A stretch of 13,944 nucleotides of DNA, from contig NZ_LGDG01000038.1 of assembly GCF_001279775.1 (NCBI RefSeq), forward strand, positions 1 to 13,944, given 5' to 3'. Positions 1-6,592 of this stretch are shown piece by piece; the stretch's first letter is position 1, and every line of letters begins with the position of its first letter. A program made the position numbers and the translations under genes. The notes below the pieces were generated by a model. The model had not been told where the DNA came from. It was given only the letters and a program-made list of their open reading frames with translations, and ran no database searches. Source of the stretch: Streptomyces sp. MMG1533. GTDB taxonomy: Bacteria; Actinomycetota; Actinomycetes; Streptomycetales; Streptomycetaceae.

Positions 1-4
1 CCCC

Positions 5-33
5 GGAACTCACCCCCCTCGCCGAGGTACGCT
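5..33 (+). promoter_or_regulatory. Possible promoter of the SGNH hydrolase gene
   Basis: A -10-like TACGCT (28-33, fits TAnnnT) lies 17 bases after GGAACT (5-10). The GGAAC core resembles the -35 of some ECF sigma factors, while the -10 looks like a housekeeping one, so the class is unclear. It would give a leader of about 45 bases. A short hairpin (CCCGG / CCGGG around 48-63) lies in that leader. This is pattern matching only. Confidence 0.22.
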
Positions 34-85
34 GAGAACCCGCCACCCCCGGAAGAAACCGGGCGGCCCCCCTGTTGGCCCCGGC

Positions 86-1243
86 ATGACCACCACCCCG
101 GCCACCTGGATCGCCGCCCACCGCTCCGCCGTCATCAACCCCCACGACGACTTCACCGTCTTCGAAGTCCGCGGCTTCACCGACCAGACCGTCCGCCAGA
201 CACTGCGCCTGGCCGGAGGCGGCGACGCCCTACGCGTGAGACTCAGCAACCGCTACGGCAAGGAGCCACTCGACATAGGCGGAGCACACCTCGCCACACG
301 CACCGCAGGCAGCCGCATCGACCCCACCAGCAACCTCCCCCTGCACTTCGGCGGCGCCGAAACCGTCACCATCCCCGTCGGCGAGGAAACCATCAGCGAC
401 CCCGTCGAACGGCCCGTCACCGCCGGCGAGGAACTCACCCTCAGCCTCTACCTCCCCGGCGACACCGGCCCCACCACATACACCGCCGTCCCCTACGACA
501 CCGGACACGCCGCCCCCGGCAACCAACTCACCGCCGAAGTCCTCGAAAACGCCGAAGAGCTGCCCACCGGCCACCTCCTCACCGGCATCGACGTCCTCGC
601 CCCCGCCGACACCCGCATCGCCGTAGCCTTCGGCGACTCCTGGATCGAAGGCGCCGCCACCACACCCGGCACCGACAGCAGCTTCCCGGCCCAGCTCAGC
701 CGCCGACTCGGCCGCGGCTGGATCGTCAACCAGGGCCTCTCCGGCAACCGCCTGCTCACCGACGAGATCGGCGACCACCTGCTCGCCCGCATCGACCACG
801 ACGTCCTCGCCGTACCCGGCGTCAGCCACGTCATCATCCACATCGGCCTCAACGACCTCGGCATGCCCGGCCACCGCGCCTACCCGGAACCCGCCGAAGG
901 CCCCACCACCACCGAATTCACCGCCGGACTCACCGCCCTCGCCGACCGCCTCCACACCGCCGGACTCACCGTCATCGGCTCCACCATCGGCCCCTACCGC
1001 GGCACCCTCCACGACGGCTACGACACCGAGACCGGCCAGACCACACGCCGAGAGATCAACACCTGGCTCCTCGGCGACACCCACCCCTTCGACGCCATCA
1101 TCGACATCGCCACCGCCGTCGCAGACCCCGCCCAGCCCGACAGGATCCGCGACGACTTCAACAGCGGCGACGGCCTCCACGTCAACGACGCCGGCGCAAA
1201 AGCGATCGCCGACGCCGTGGACACCACATTGCTGGATCTCTAG
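86..1243 (+). CDS. SGNH/GDSL-family hydrolase (esterase/lipase-like), two-domain
   Basis: A 385-residue protein. The second half is an SGNH hydrolase fold with all four blocks visible: GDS at 183-185 (nucleophile Ser185), Gly220-Asn221 (oxyanion hole), GLND with Asn256, and D362-G-L-H365 supplying the catalytic Asp/His. The first ~175 residues are beta-rich and look like the N-terminal accessory domain of many actinobacterial members; its ligand is unknown. There is no signal peptide or lipobox, so it should be cytoplasmic unless the start is wrong. The ATG at 86 has no clear Shine-Dalgarno sequence, but the protein begins just before recognisable family sequence. The family hydrolyses esters of lipids, carbohydrates or peptides; the substrate cannot be read from sequence. 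It converges on the nucleotidase gene with a four-base overlap at the stop codons. Confidence 0.9.
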   Translation: MTTTPATWIAAHRSAVINPHDDFTVFEVRGFTDQTVRQTLRLAGGGDALRVRLSNRYGKEPLDIGGAHLATRTAGSRIDPTSNLPLHFGGAETVTIPVGEETISDPVERPVTAGEELTLSLYLPGDTGPTTYTAVPYDTGHAAPGNQLTAEVLENAEELPTGHLLTGIDVLAPADTRIAVAFGDSWIEGAATTPGTDSSFPAQLSRRLGRGWIVNQGLSGNRLLTDEIGDHLLARIDHDVLAVPGVSHVIIHIGLNDLGMPGHRAYPEPAEGPTTTEFTAGLTALADRLHTAGLTVIGSTIGPYRGTLHDGYDTETGQTTRREINTWLLGDTHPFDAIIDIATAVADPAQPDRIRDDFNSGDGLHVNDAGAKAIADAVDTTLLDL

Positions 1244-3045
1244 AACACCGGCGTGCCACCCCGCGTCAGCTTCCAGTCCACCGACGCGAAGTCCTTCGGG
1301 TCCAGCACACCCTTCGCCGTCACCCACTCCGAGATCCGCGTCCGGATCTCCGTCGACTCCGCCCACAACTCCGTCGCCGACGCCACGTGCGGGAACGCAC
1401 CGCCACCATTGGCACGGTAGTTGTTCACCGCCAGCACGAACCGCTGCGCGTCATCCAGCGCGGCACCGTTGTACGAAAGGTTCTTGATCCGCGAACCCGC
1501 CGCCTGCGCGATGTCGATCTCGTACGTCAGACCCGACACGTAGTCGTAGTTGTAGTCCGGACGACCACCGGCGTTCGTCAGCTTCTCCACGTCGACCACC
1601 GCATCCGCCGCCGTCTGCACGAAGTACTCCGCCGAATACTCCAGATACGCCCTGATCTGCGCACCCGTCATCAACTTCGCGACCAACGTGTTGTCGTACA
1701 CATACAGGCTCGACAGATCCCGGATCGTCACATCGCCGGCCGGGATCTCCGACGTCCGCGAGAACGGCGACGCCTGCGCGATCACCGGCACCGACGCGTA
1801 CTCGGAACCCGCCAGAGCCGCCCTGACGACGTCCTCCTGCACCTTCGTGATCAGGTCGATGATCGGCGCGTCCTTGTACCGCGCCTCCACCGTCGTCAGC
1901 GTCGCCGTGGCCGTACCGACCACCTGGTTGACGTACTCCACCACGACATCGTGGTCGTCCTTCAACAGCTTCGTGATCTTCGGATCGTCGGCCACCGAGT
2001 TCGAGTTCAGCACCGACGCCGAGACCGACTCGACCGACCAGCACCCCTTCTCGAAGACCAACTCGAAGTCGAACAGCGACAAGCGCTCCGCATAGGCCAA
2101 CGGCTCCGACAACACCACCGTCCTGCCCGACTTCTCATTCGTGACCAACAGCTCCGGAATCTCCACATGCGCATGCCCGACCAGAATCGCGTCGATCCCC
2201 GGCACCTGCTGCGCCACCAGCGCCGCCGAATTCTCGACGTACGGCAGCTGGTCACCGTACGAAGACGTACCCGACGAACCGGAGTGCGCCGACACCACCA
2301 CCACGTCCGCACCCATCGACCGCAGCTTCGGCACCCACTTCGCCGCCTGCTCCTCAAGCCCCGGGAACGTCAACTTCCCCTGCACATACGCCTTGTCCCA
2401 GATCGCGATCCCCGGGTTCGTCAGACCCAGCACCGCCACCTTCACCGGCGGAGCACCCTTCACCCGGAACTTCTTGATGAAGTACGGCGGGAAAGCCGGC
2501 TTCAGCGTCTTCGCGTCCAGCGCGTTCGCACCCAGCAGCGGGAAGTCGCACTGCTCCTCGAACTTGCGCAGCGTCTCGATGCCGTAGTTGAACTCGTGAT
2601 TGCCGAGCGCCACCGCGTCATACCCGATCGCGTTCATCGCCGCCGCCATCGGATGCACCGGACCACCCACGGCAGTGATCGGGTCGACCTTCGCGTAGTA
2701 GTACGTCAACGGGGTGCCCTGGATCGTGTCACCCGCGTCCAGCAGCAGCGTGTTCCGGCGGCCCTTCTCCCTGCGGACCTGGTCCACCAGCGTCGACACC
2801 CGGGCCAGACCCTGCGCGTTGCCCTTCGCGTCGGTGTACTCCGCGTTCTTGAAGTAGTCCCAGTTGAAGATGTGACCGTGCAGGTCCGTCGTGCCCATCA
2901 CCGTCAGCGAGTACCGCTTCGCAGGCCTGGAACCCTTCTTCGCCTCCGCAGCCTGCGCCGCCGGAGCAGCCACCGAACTGGCCAGCGCGACACCCGCACC
3001 GGTCACAGCGGACTTCTTCAGGAACTTCCGACGGTTCAACGGCAT
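1240..3045 (-). CDS. Tat-exported bifunctional metallophosphatase/5'-nucleotidase (UshA/CpdB family)
   Basis: A 601-residue exported phosphoesterase. The N-terminus has a twin-arginine signal (N-R5-R6-K-F-L-K-K, hydrophobic stretch 13-27, likely cut after AQA at 30-32), so it folds in the cytoplasm before export. The calcineurin-like metallophosphatase domain shows D54-L-H56, G-D106, G-N149-H150-E, H254 and G-H291-A-H293, the full set of dimetal ligands. The C-terminal 5'-nucleotidase domain carries YDNTL and NNYRANGGG, a pattern more like CpdB (2',3'-cyclic nucleotide phosphodiesterase/3'-nucleotidase) than UshA. The likely role is scavenging phosphate and nucleosides from extracellular nucleotides. 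The reading frame is open far upstream, but the ATG at 3045 is chosen because GAGGAG (3059-3054) lies 8 bases upstream and the Tat motif follows at once. It diverges from the SIMPL gene across 138 bases; no PHO box was convincing. Confidence 0.94.
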   Translation of the reverse strand: MPLNRRKFLKKSAVTGAGVALASSVAAPAAQAAEAKKGSRPAKRYSLTVMGTTDLHGHIFNWDYFKNAEYTDAKGNAQGLARVSTLVDQVRREKGRRNTLLLDAGDTIQGTPLTYYYAKVDPITAVGGPVHPMAAAMNAIGYDAVALGNHEFNYGIETLRKFEEQCDFPLLGANALDAKTLKPAFPPYFIKKFRVKGAPPVKVAVLGLTNPGIAIWDKAYVQGKLTFPGLEEQAAKWVPKLRSMGADVVVVSAHSGSSGTSSYGDQLPYVENSAALVAQQVPGIDAILVGHAHVEIPELLVTNEKSGRTVVLSEPLAYAERLSLFDFELVFEKGCWSVESVSASVLNSNSVADDPKITKLLKDDHDVVVEYVNQVVGTATATLTTVEARYKDAPIIDLITKVQEDVVRAALAGSEYASVPVIAQASPFSRTSEIPAGDVTIRDLSSLYVYDNTLVAKLMTGAQIRAYLEYSAEYFVQTAADAVVDVEKLTNAGGRPDYNYDYVSGLTYEIDIAQAAGSRIKNLSYNGAALDDAQRFVLAVNNYRANGGGAFPHVASATELWAESTEIRTRISEWVTAKGVLDPKDFASVDWKLTRGGTPVF

Positions 3046-3183
3046 GTCTGCTTCTCCTCGGGGAACGGTCAACAACGCGCGTAGATTCTGACCCGGACAT
3101 GCCGCACCGCAATAGACCCCGCACGTTTCGATCTGGTGACCAGCAGGGGCGTCAAGCAAGTAAGAAGTGACAGAGTGGGGCGT

Positions 3184-3903
3184 ATGACCACCCCACCATC
3201 CGAGGAGCCCCAACCCGCCGTCCCCTACGGCACCCCCGACGCACCCCGCATCGCCGTCCGCGGCGAAGCCCGCCTCGAAGTCGACCCCGAAATCGCCCGC
3301 ATCGGCGTCACCGTCGCCTCCCGAGGCAAGGACCGCCGCGCCGCCCTCGACGACCTCACCCGCCGCAACACCGCCGCCCTCGACCTCATCAAGACCTACG
3401 GCGACGCCGTGGAACGACTGGAGACCGGCTCCTTCTCCATCACCCCACAACTCAAGGAACACGGCCGAGGCGAACGCATCCACGCCTACCACGGCCGCGT
3501 CCACATCACCGCCGAACTCACCGACTTCACGGCTCTCGGCGAACTCACCACCCGCCTCGCCGACTTGGACCTCACACGAGTCGACGGACCCTGGTGGGCC
3601 CTCCGCCCCGACTCACCCGCCCACAGAAAAGCCCGACAACAGGCAGTCCGGGAAGCCGTCCAACGCGCAAGGGAATACGCCGAAGCCCTCGGGACCACCC
3701 TGGCGGCCCTGGTGGAACTGGCCGACATCGGCGCCGAAAACGCCCCACCGCCCTACCCCGCCGCCCCCGGCAGCCGCATGCGCTCCGCCTCCTACGCCGC
3801 CGAGGACACCGCCGCCGCCCCGCTCGACCTCGAACCCCAACGCCAACGCGTCCAGGCCCAGGTCAACGCACGCTTCACCATGGCCCCACCGCAATTGTCA
3901 TAA
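3184..3903 (+). CDS. SIMPL-domain (DUF541/YggE-like) protein, apparently cytoplasmic
   Basis: A 239-residue protein matching the SIMPL/DUF541 pattern: an opening strand (RIAVRGEARLEVDPEIARIGV, split here as RIAVRGEA then RLEVDPE at about 22-35), a long helix with a heptad-like RRAALDDLTRRN, then the TGSFSITPQL and YHGRVHITAELTD strands, and a closing domain with repeated KARQQAVREAV/RAREYAEAL helices. Family members include E. coli YggE and Brucella BP26. They form oligomers and are linked to stress, but no biochemical function is settled. Unlike those, this one has no signal peptide. The ATG at 3184 is preferred because family similarity begins after it; an in-frame GTG at 3136 would add 16 residues without resemblance. 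The Shine-Dalgarno is weak (GAGTGGGG just upstream). It is followed by a stem-loop and is probably monocistronic. Confidence 0.85.
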   Translation: MTTPPSEEPQPAVPYGTPDAPRIAVRGEARLEVDPEIARIGVTVASRGKDRRAALDDLTRRNTAALDLIKTYGDAVERLETGSFSITPQLKEHGRGERIHAYHGRVHITAELTDFTALGELTTRLADLDLTRVDGPWWALRPDSPAHRKARQQAVREAVQRAREYAEALGTTLAALVELADIGAENAPPPYPAAPGSRMRSASYAAEDTAAAPLDLEPQRQRVQAQVNARFTMAPPQLS

Positions 3904-3906
3904 GAA

Positions 3907-3950
3907 TGCGCCGGGGCACCCCGAAATGCTCATCGGAGCACCCCGGCGCA
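3907..3950 (+). terminator. Stem-loop terminator after the SIMPL gene
   Basis: A perfect 10-bp stem, TGCGCCGGGG (3907-3916) with CCCCGGCGCA (3941-3950), begins three bases after the stop codon. The enclosed segment contains a second hairpin, TGCTC-atcg-GAGCA (3927-3940), abutting the outer 3' arm. GCACCCCG also occurs twice (3916-3923, 3938-3945), giving alternative pairings. There is no U-tract, as is common in Streptomyces. It separates the SIMPL gene from the pyk promoter. Confidence 0.7.
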
Positions 3951-4033
3951 CAATTCAACACTTGTCAATAGCGCTTCACCCAAAGGTTGTTGAGTAGTCA
4001 CGCCCGACCAATTCCCTACCCACCGGTAAGCTC

Positions 4034-4039
4034 TAGGGT
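4034..4039 (+). promoter_or_regulatory. Candidate -10 box of pyk giving a leaderless mRNA
   Basis: TAGGGT fits the TAnnnT -10 consensus and lies six bases before the A of the pyk ATG, so transcription could begin at the start codon. An alternative -10, TAAGCT (4027-4032), would give a leader of only about 7 bases. No good TTGACA-like -35 was found at 17-18 bases. The AGGG within the same box, 7 bases from ATG, could instead be a weak Shine-Dalgarno. Confidence 0.35.
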
Positions 4040-4045
4040 CGAAAC

Positions 4046-5482
4046 ATGCGCCGAGCAAAAATCGTCTGCACCCTGGGCCCCGCCACCGACTCGTACGACC
4101 AGATCAAGGGACTGGTCGAAGCCGGAATGGACGTCGCCCGATTCAACCTCAGCCACGGCACCTACGCCGAACACGAGGAGCGCTACCAGCGCGTACGAAA
4201 GGCCTCCGACGAGACCGGCCACAGCGTCGGCACCCTCGCCGACCTTCAAGGCCCGAAGATCCGCCTCGGCCGCTTCACCGAAGGACCCGTACTCCTTGAA
4301 CGCGGCGACACCTTCACCATCACGGCGGAAGAAGACGTCGAAGGAGACCGCCAAACCTGCGGAACCACCTACACCGGCCTCGCCACCGACGTCACCCCCG
4401 GCGAACGCATCCTCGTCGACGACGGCAAAGTCTGCCTCGAAGTCACCGGCATCGACGGCCCCCGCGTCCACACCACCGTGGTCGAAGGAGGCATGATCTC
4501 CGACCACAAAGGACTCAACCTCCCCGGCGTCGCCGTCTCCGTCCCCGCCCTCTCCGACAAAGACGAGGCCGACCTCCGCTGGGCCCTGCGCACCGGCTTC
4601 GACGTCATCGCCCTGTCCTTCGTCCGCAGCGGCCGCGACATCGACGACGTCCACCGCATCATGGACGAAGAAGGCCGCCGCCTCCCGGTCATCGCCAAGG
4701 TCGAAAAGCCCCAGGCCGTCGACGCCATCGACGACATCGTCGCCGCCTTCGACGGCATCATGGTGGCCCGAGGCGACCTCGGCGTGGAAATGCCCCTCGA
4801 ACAGGTCCCGATCGTCCAAAAGCGCGCGATCAAGCTGGCCAAGCGCAACGCCAAACCGGTCATCGTCGCCACACAGATGCTCGACTCGATGATCGACAAC
4901 TCCCGCCCGACGAGGGCCGAAGCAAGCGACGTGGCCAACGCGGTCATCGACGGCACGGACGCGGTCATGCTGTCCGGCGAGACCAGCGTCGGCAAGTACC
5001 CCATCGAGACGGTCGCGACCATGGCGAAAATCGTCGAAGCGGCCGAAGAAGACATCCTCGCCAAGGGCCTCCCGCCCCTGACCGAACACAGCAAACCCCG
5101 CACACAAGGCGGCGCGGTCGCCCGAGCAGCCGCCGAGACCGGCGACTTCCTCGCCGCCAGGTTCCTCGTCGCCTTCACCCAGTCCGGCGACACCGTCCGC
5201 CGCCTGTCCCGCTACCGCTCGCCCATCCCGCTGCTGGCCTTCACACCAGAACCGGCGACCCGCTCCCAGCTCAGCCTCACGTGGGGCGTGGAGACCTTCC
5301 TGGGCCCGCACGTGGAATCCACGGACGCGATGGTCGACCAGGTGGACGACCTGTTGCTGAAGTACGGCCGCTGCCAGAAGGGCGACATCGTCGTCATCAC
5401 CGCCGGCTCCCCACCCGGCGTCTCCGGCTCGACGAACCTCGTCCGAGTGCACCACATCGGGGAGGACGACAGCCCCAAGTAG
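4046..5482 (+). CDS. pyk: Pyruvate kinase
   Basis: A 478-residue, full-length pyruvate kinase, which transfers phosphate from phosphoenolpyruvate to ADP in the last step of glycolysis in the cytoplasm. Visible motifs run in family order: CTLGPAT (8-14), ARFNLSHG for substrate/cation binding, LADLQGPKIRLG, ISDHKGLNLPG, the signature VIAKVEKP with catalytic Lys218 and Mg ligand Glu220, MVARGDLGVE with Mg ligand Asp244, ATQMLDSM, RPTRAEASDVANAV and LSGETSVGKYP. A C-terminal regulatory domain follows (about 345-478). The start is the ATG at 4046, directly before the family N-terminus (RRAKIVCTLGP). It is flanked by terminators, so probably transcribed alone. Codon choice drifts along the gene, from mainly C-ending in the first half to many G-ending codons after about 4800. 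Streptomyces often carry a second pyk; which paralogue this is cannot be proven here. Confidence 0.97.
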   Translation: MRRAKIVCTLGPATDSYDQIKGLVEAGMDVARFNLSHGTYAEHEERYQRVRKASDETGHSVGTLADLQGPKIRLGRFTEGPVLLERGDTFTITAEEDVEGDRQTCGTTYTGLATDVTPGERILVDDGKVCLEVTGIDGPRVHTTVVEGGMISDHKGLNLPGVAVSVPALSDKDEADLRWALRTGFDVIALSFVRSGRDIDDVHRIMDEEGRRLPVIAKVEKPQAVDAIDDIVAAFDGIMVARGDLGVEMPLEQVPIVQKRAIKLAKRNAKPVIVATQMLDSMIDNSRPTRAEASDVANAVIDGTDAVMLSGETSVGKYPIETVATMAKIVEAAEEDILAKGLPPLTEHSKPRTQGGAVARAAAETGDFLAARFLVAFTQSGDTVRRLSRYRSPIPLLAFTPEPATRSQLSLTWGVETFLGPHVESTDAMVDQVDDLLLKYGRCQKGDIVVITAGSPPGVSGSTNLVRVHHIGEDDSPK

Positions 5483-5488
5483 CGGGCG

Positions 5489-5522
5489 GAGGGCTCCTCT
5501 TGAAGAGGGGCCCTCTTCTTTT
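5489..5522 (+). terminator. Intrinsic terminator of pyk
   Basis: Arms 5489-5499 and 5505-5515 form an 11-bp GC-rich stem with one G-U pair and loop TTGAA; two more A-T pairs could close the loop partly. A T-rich run follows (5516-5522). It starts seven bases after the pyk stop. The run of T lies on the + side only, so it should act mainly on pyk, not on the converging gene that ends at 5533. Confidence 0.9.
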
Positions 5523-5532
5523 CCGCGCGGGG

Positions 5533-6321
5533 TCAGTGCTTGGGGCCGACGTGGGTGTCCATGAGGGCTACGGAGGCTTTGCGGGCGATGGAGATGTTGA
5601 AGGGGTCGCTGCCGCGAGCGAGGGTCGTCCATTCGACGCCCACCCTGCCGAGGGCATTGGTGAAGAGCTTCCGGATGTCGTCCGATTTGTTGGAGAAGAA
5701 GTACCGGGGGTATTCGTAGCGCTTGCGCTCACCGGCGACGAGGCGGGTCGTCCAGTTGGTGATGCGGCACCCGTCCGAGTGGATGAGGCCGCGGATGAAC
5801 TCCCAGGGGTGGGCGTCGACGATGGCTTGCTGCCAAGGCTCGAGAGTGATGGCGCGCTCGTGCTTCTTGCCGGGGCCGTGCTGCGGGAACAGGCAGTGCA
5901 GGTGCTTCGAGTAGACCTTCACGTTGCGGCAGCCGGTCTTGCGGACGCGGCAGACGGAGTTGTCGGGGAAGACCGCGCGCATCGCCTGCTCGCAGTTGTC
6001 CATGAGGCCCGGCCAGGATTCGTCGCATGTGATCATGAGATTGGGCACTCGATGCCCGGAGTAGTGGCTGATGTGGCCATCGCCGAGGTAGAGGCCCAAT
6101 AGGTAGCTGTATGCGGGCTCGTCGAGGTGCCGTCCGTCGCACCGGGGACACTTGGGGTCGTGCTTGCCTGGACACTCGCCGCGTTTCGCTCGGTCGAGGT
6201 GCCTCCAGTAGCCGACTGTCCCGAGCGGGACGTTGAGTTTCCGGGCGACATCCGCGTTCTTCACGCCGTTGCGCAGCAGCGTGAGCGCCTTCTGTCGAAC
6301 CTCAGTGCCGTGAAAGTTCAT
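5533..6321 (-). CDS. Free-standing LAGLIDADG homing-endonuclease-like protein with N-terminal HTH and zinc knuckle
   Basis: A 262-residue protein. Residues 10-40 look like a helix-turn-helix (NADVARKLNVPLGTVGYW). Then comes a C50-x3-H54-x3-C58-x2-C61 zinc-binding cluster. Two LAGLIDADG-type helices follow, LLGLYLGDG (74-82) and FIRGLIHSDG (175-184), about 100 residues apart, the spacing of a monomeric two-motif enzyme; the metal-binding Asp81 and Asp183 are both kept. Such proteins cut long DNA targets and spread their own gene, or serve as DNA-binding proteins when domesticated (WhiA is a related actinobacterial case with a different domain order). The ATG at 6321 has AGGG 7 bases upstream; a GTG at 6354 has no Shine-Dalgarno and would overlap the terminator hairpin. 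Codons such as CTA, TTG, CGA, AAT and GAT are commoner than in neighbours, suggesting later arrival. No intron or intein surrounds it. Databases may label it simply an HTH protein. Confidence 0.82.
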   Translation of the reverse strand: MNFHGTEVRQKALTLLRNGVKNADVARKLNVPLGTVGYWRHLDRAKRGECPGKHDPKCPRCDGRHLDEPAYSYLLGLYLGDGHISHYSGHRVPNLMITCDESWPGLMDNCEQAMRAVFPDNSVCRVRKTGCRNVKVYSKHLHCLFPQHGPGKKHERAITLEPWQQAIVDAHPWEFIRGLIHSDGCRITNWTTRLVAGERKRYEYPRYFFSNKSDDIRKLFTNALGRVGVEWTTLARGSDPFNISIARKASVALMDTHVGPKH

Positions 6322-6361
6322 GCGGACACCCTGTGTCACTGATCGTGACGGCACGCAGCAA

Positions 6362-6399
6362 AAAGCGGATGTTCACGAGAACGTGAGCATCCGCTTTTG
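6362..6399. terminator. Bidirectional terminator hairpin behind tRNA-Leu
   Basis: Arms 6362-6378 and 6383-6399 pair over 17 bp with one G-T pair and a four-base loop (AGAA). Outside the arms, AGC (6357-6359) and GCT (6400-6402) can extend the stem. A run of four T ends it on the + strand and a run of six T on the minus strand. On the minus strand it lies 10 bases beyond the tRNA 3' end, so its main role should be terminating tRNA-Leu. Confidence 0.88.
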
Positions 6400-6408
6400 C
6401 TGAAAAGT

Positions 6409-6490
6409 GCCCGGTGTGGGATTCGAACCCACATGCCCTAAGGCACGGTGGTTTGAGCACCGCGAGTCTGACCAGTTCCTCCAACCGGGC
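6409..6490 (-). tRNA. tRNA-Leu, anticodon CAA (reads UUG)
   Basis: The minus strand folds as a class II tRNA. The acceptor is GCCCGGT paired with ACCGGGC (6490-6484 with 6416-6410), with discriminator A at 6409. The anticodon stem is CGGTG/CACCG around the loop CTCAAAC, anticodon CAA at 6455-6453. A long variable arm (TGCC/GGCA) marks it as a leucine tRNA, and the T-arm is GTGGG-TTCGAAT-CCCAC. CCA is not encoded; the next bases are CTT. It is 82 bases long, normal for tRNA-Leu. It is not the UUA-reading bldA tRNA. Confidence 0.96.
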
Positions 6491-6510
6491 AAGCTGTTCA
6501 GCTGTCGGGA

Positions 6511-6516
6511 AGTGTA
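6511..6516 (-). promoter_or_regulatory. Candidate -10 box of tRNA-Leu
   Basis: On the minus strand TACACT fits TAnnnT and would start transcription about 14 bases before the tRNA 5' end. No recognisable -35 is seen at 17-18 bases. The 102 bases between tRNA-Leu and the response regulator must hold both divergent promoters. Confidence 0.35.
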
Positions 6517-6592
6517 CCGGGTCACCGCAGGTCCCTGCCTCTAGGTAGGCTTCGAAGCAGCAGCACTGCCCGGCCCGCAACAAGGAGCCCCC

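Noticed and set aside
230..1366. A 378-codon minus-strand frame across the SGNH hydrolase
   Set aside because: Gly/Val/Asp-rich shadow; the + strand frame holds all SGNH blocks.
1387..3084. A 565-codon open frame on the + strand across the nucleotidase gene
   Set aside because: The product is an Arg/His/Leu-rich low-complexity shadow; the minus strand carries a full conserved enzyme. Long antisense frames are common at this GC content.
3136..3183. GTG at 3136 as start of the SIMPL gene
   Set aside because: It adds 16 residues without family resemblance and has no clear ribosome-binding site; ATG 3184 fits better, though the GTG is not excluded.
3046..3183. PHO box upstream of the nucleotidase
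   Set aside because: GGTCA-like pieces exist, but no two adjacent 11-base direct repeats matching the PhoP consensus could be lined up.
4016..5632. A 538-codon open frame on the minus strand across pyk
   Set aside because: The product is an Asp/Gly/Val-rich shadow of the unmistakable pyruvate kinase on the + strand.
5533..6321. Inteins or group I introns hosting the LAGLIDADG gene
   Set aside because: Neither pyk nor the tRNA is interrupted, and no splicing motifs or intron core are visible.
6409..6490. tRNA-Leu as an integration site (attB) for a genomic island
   Set aside because: No integrase gene and no second copy of the tRNA 3' end were found nearby.
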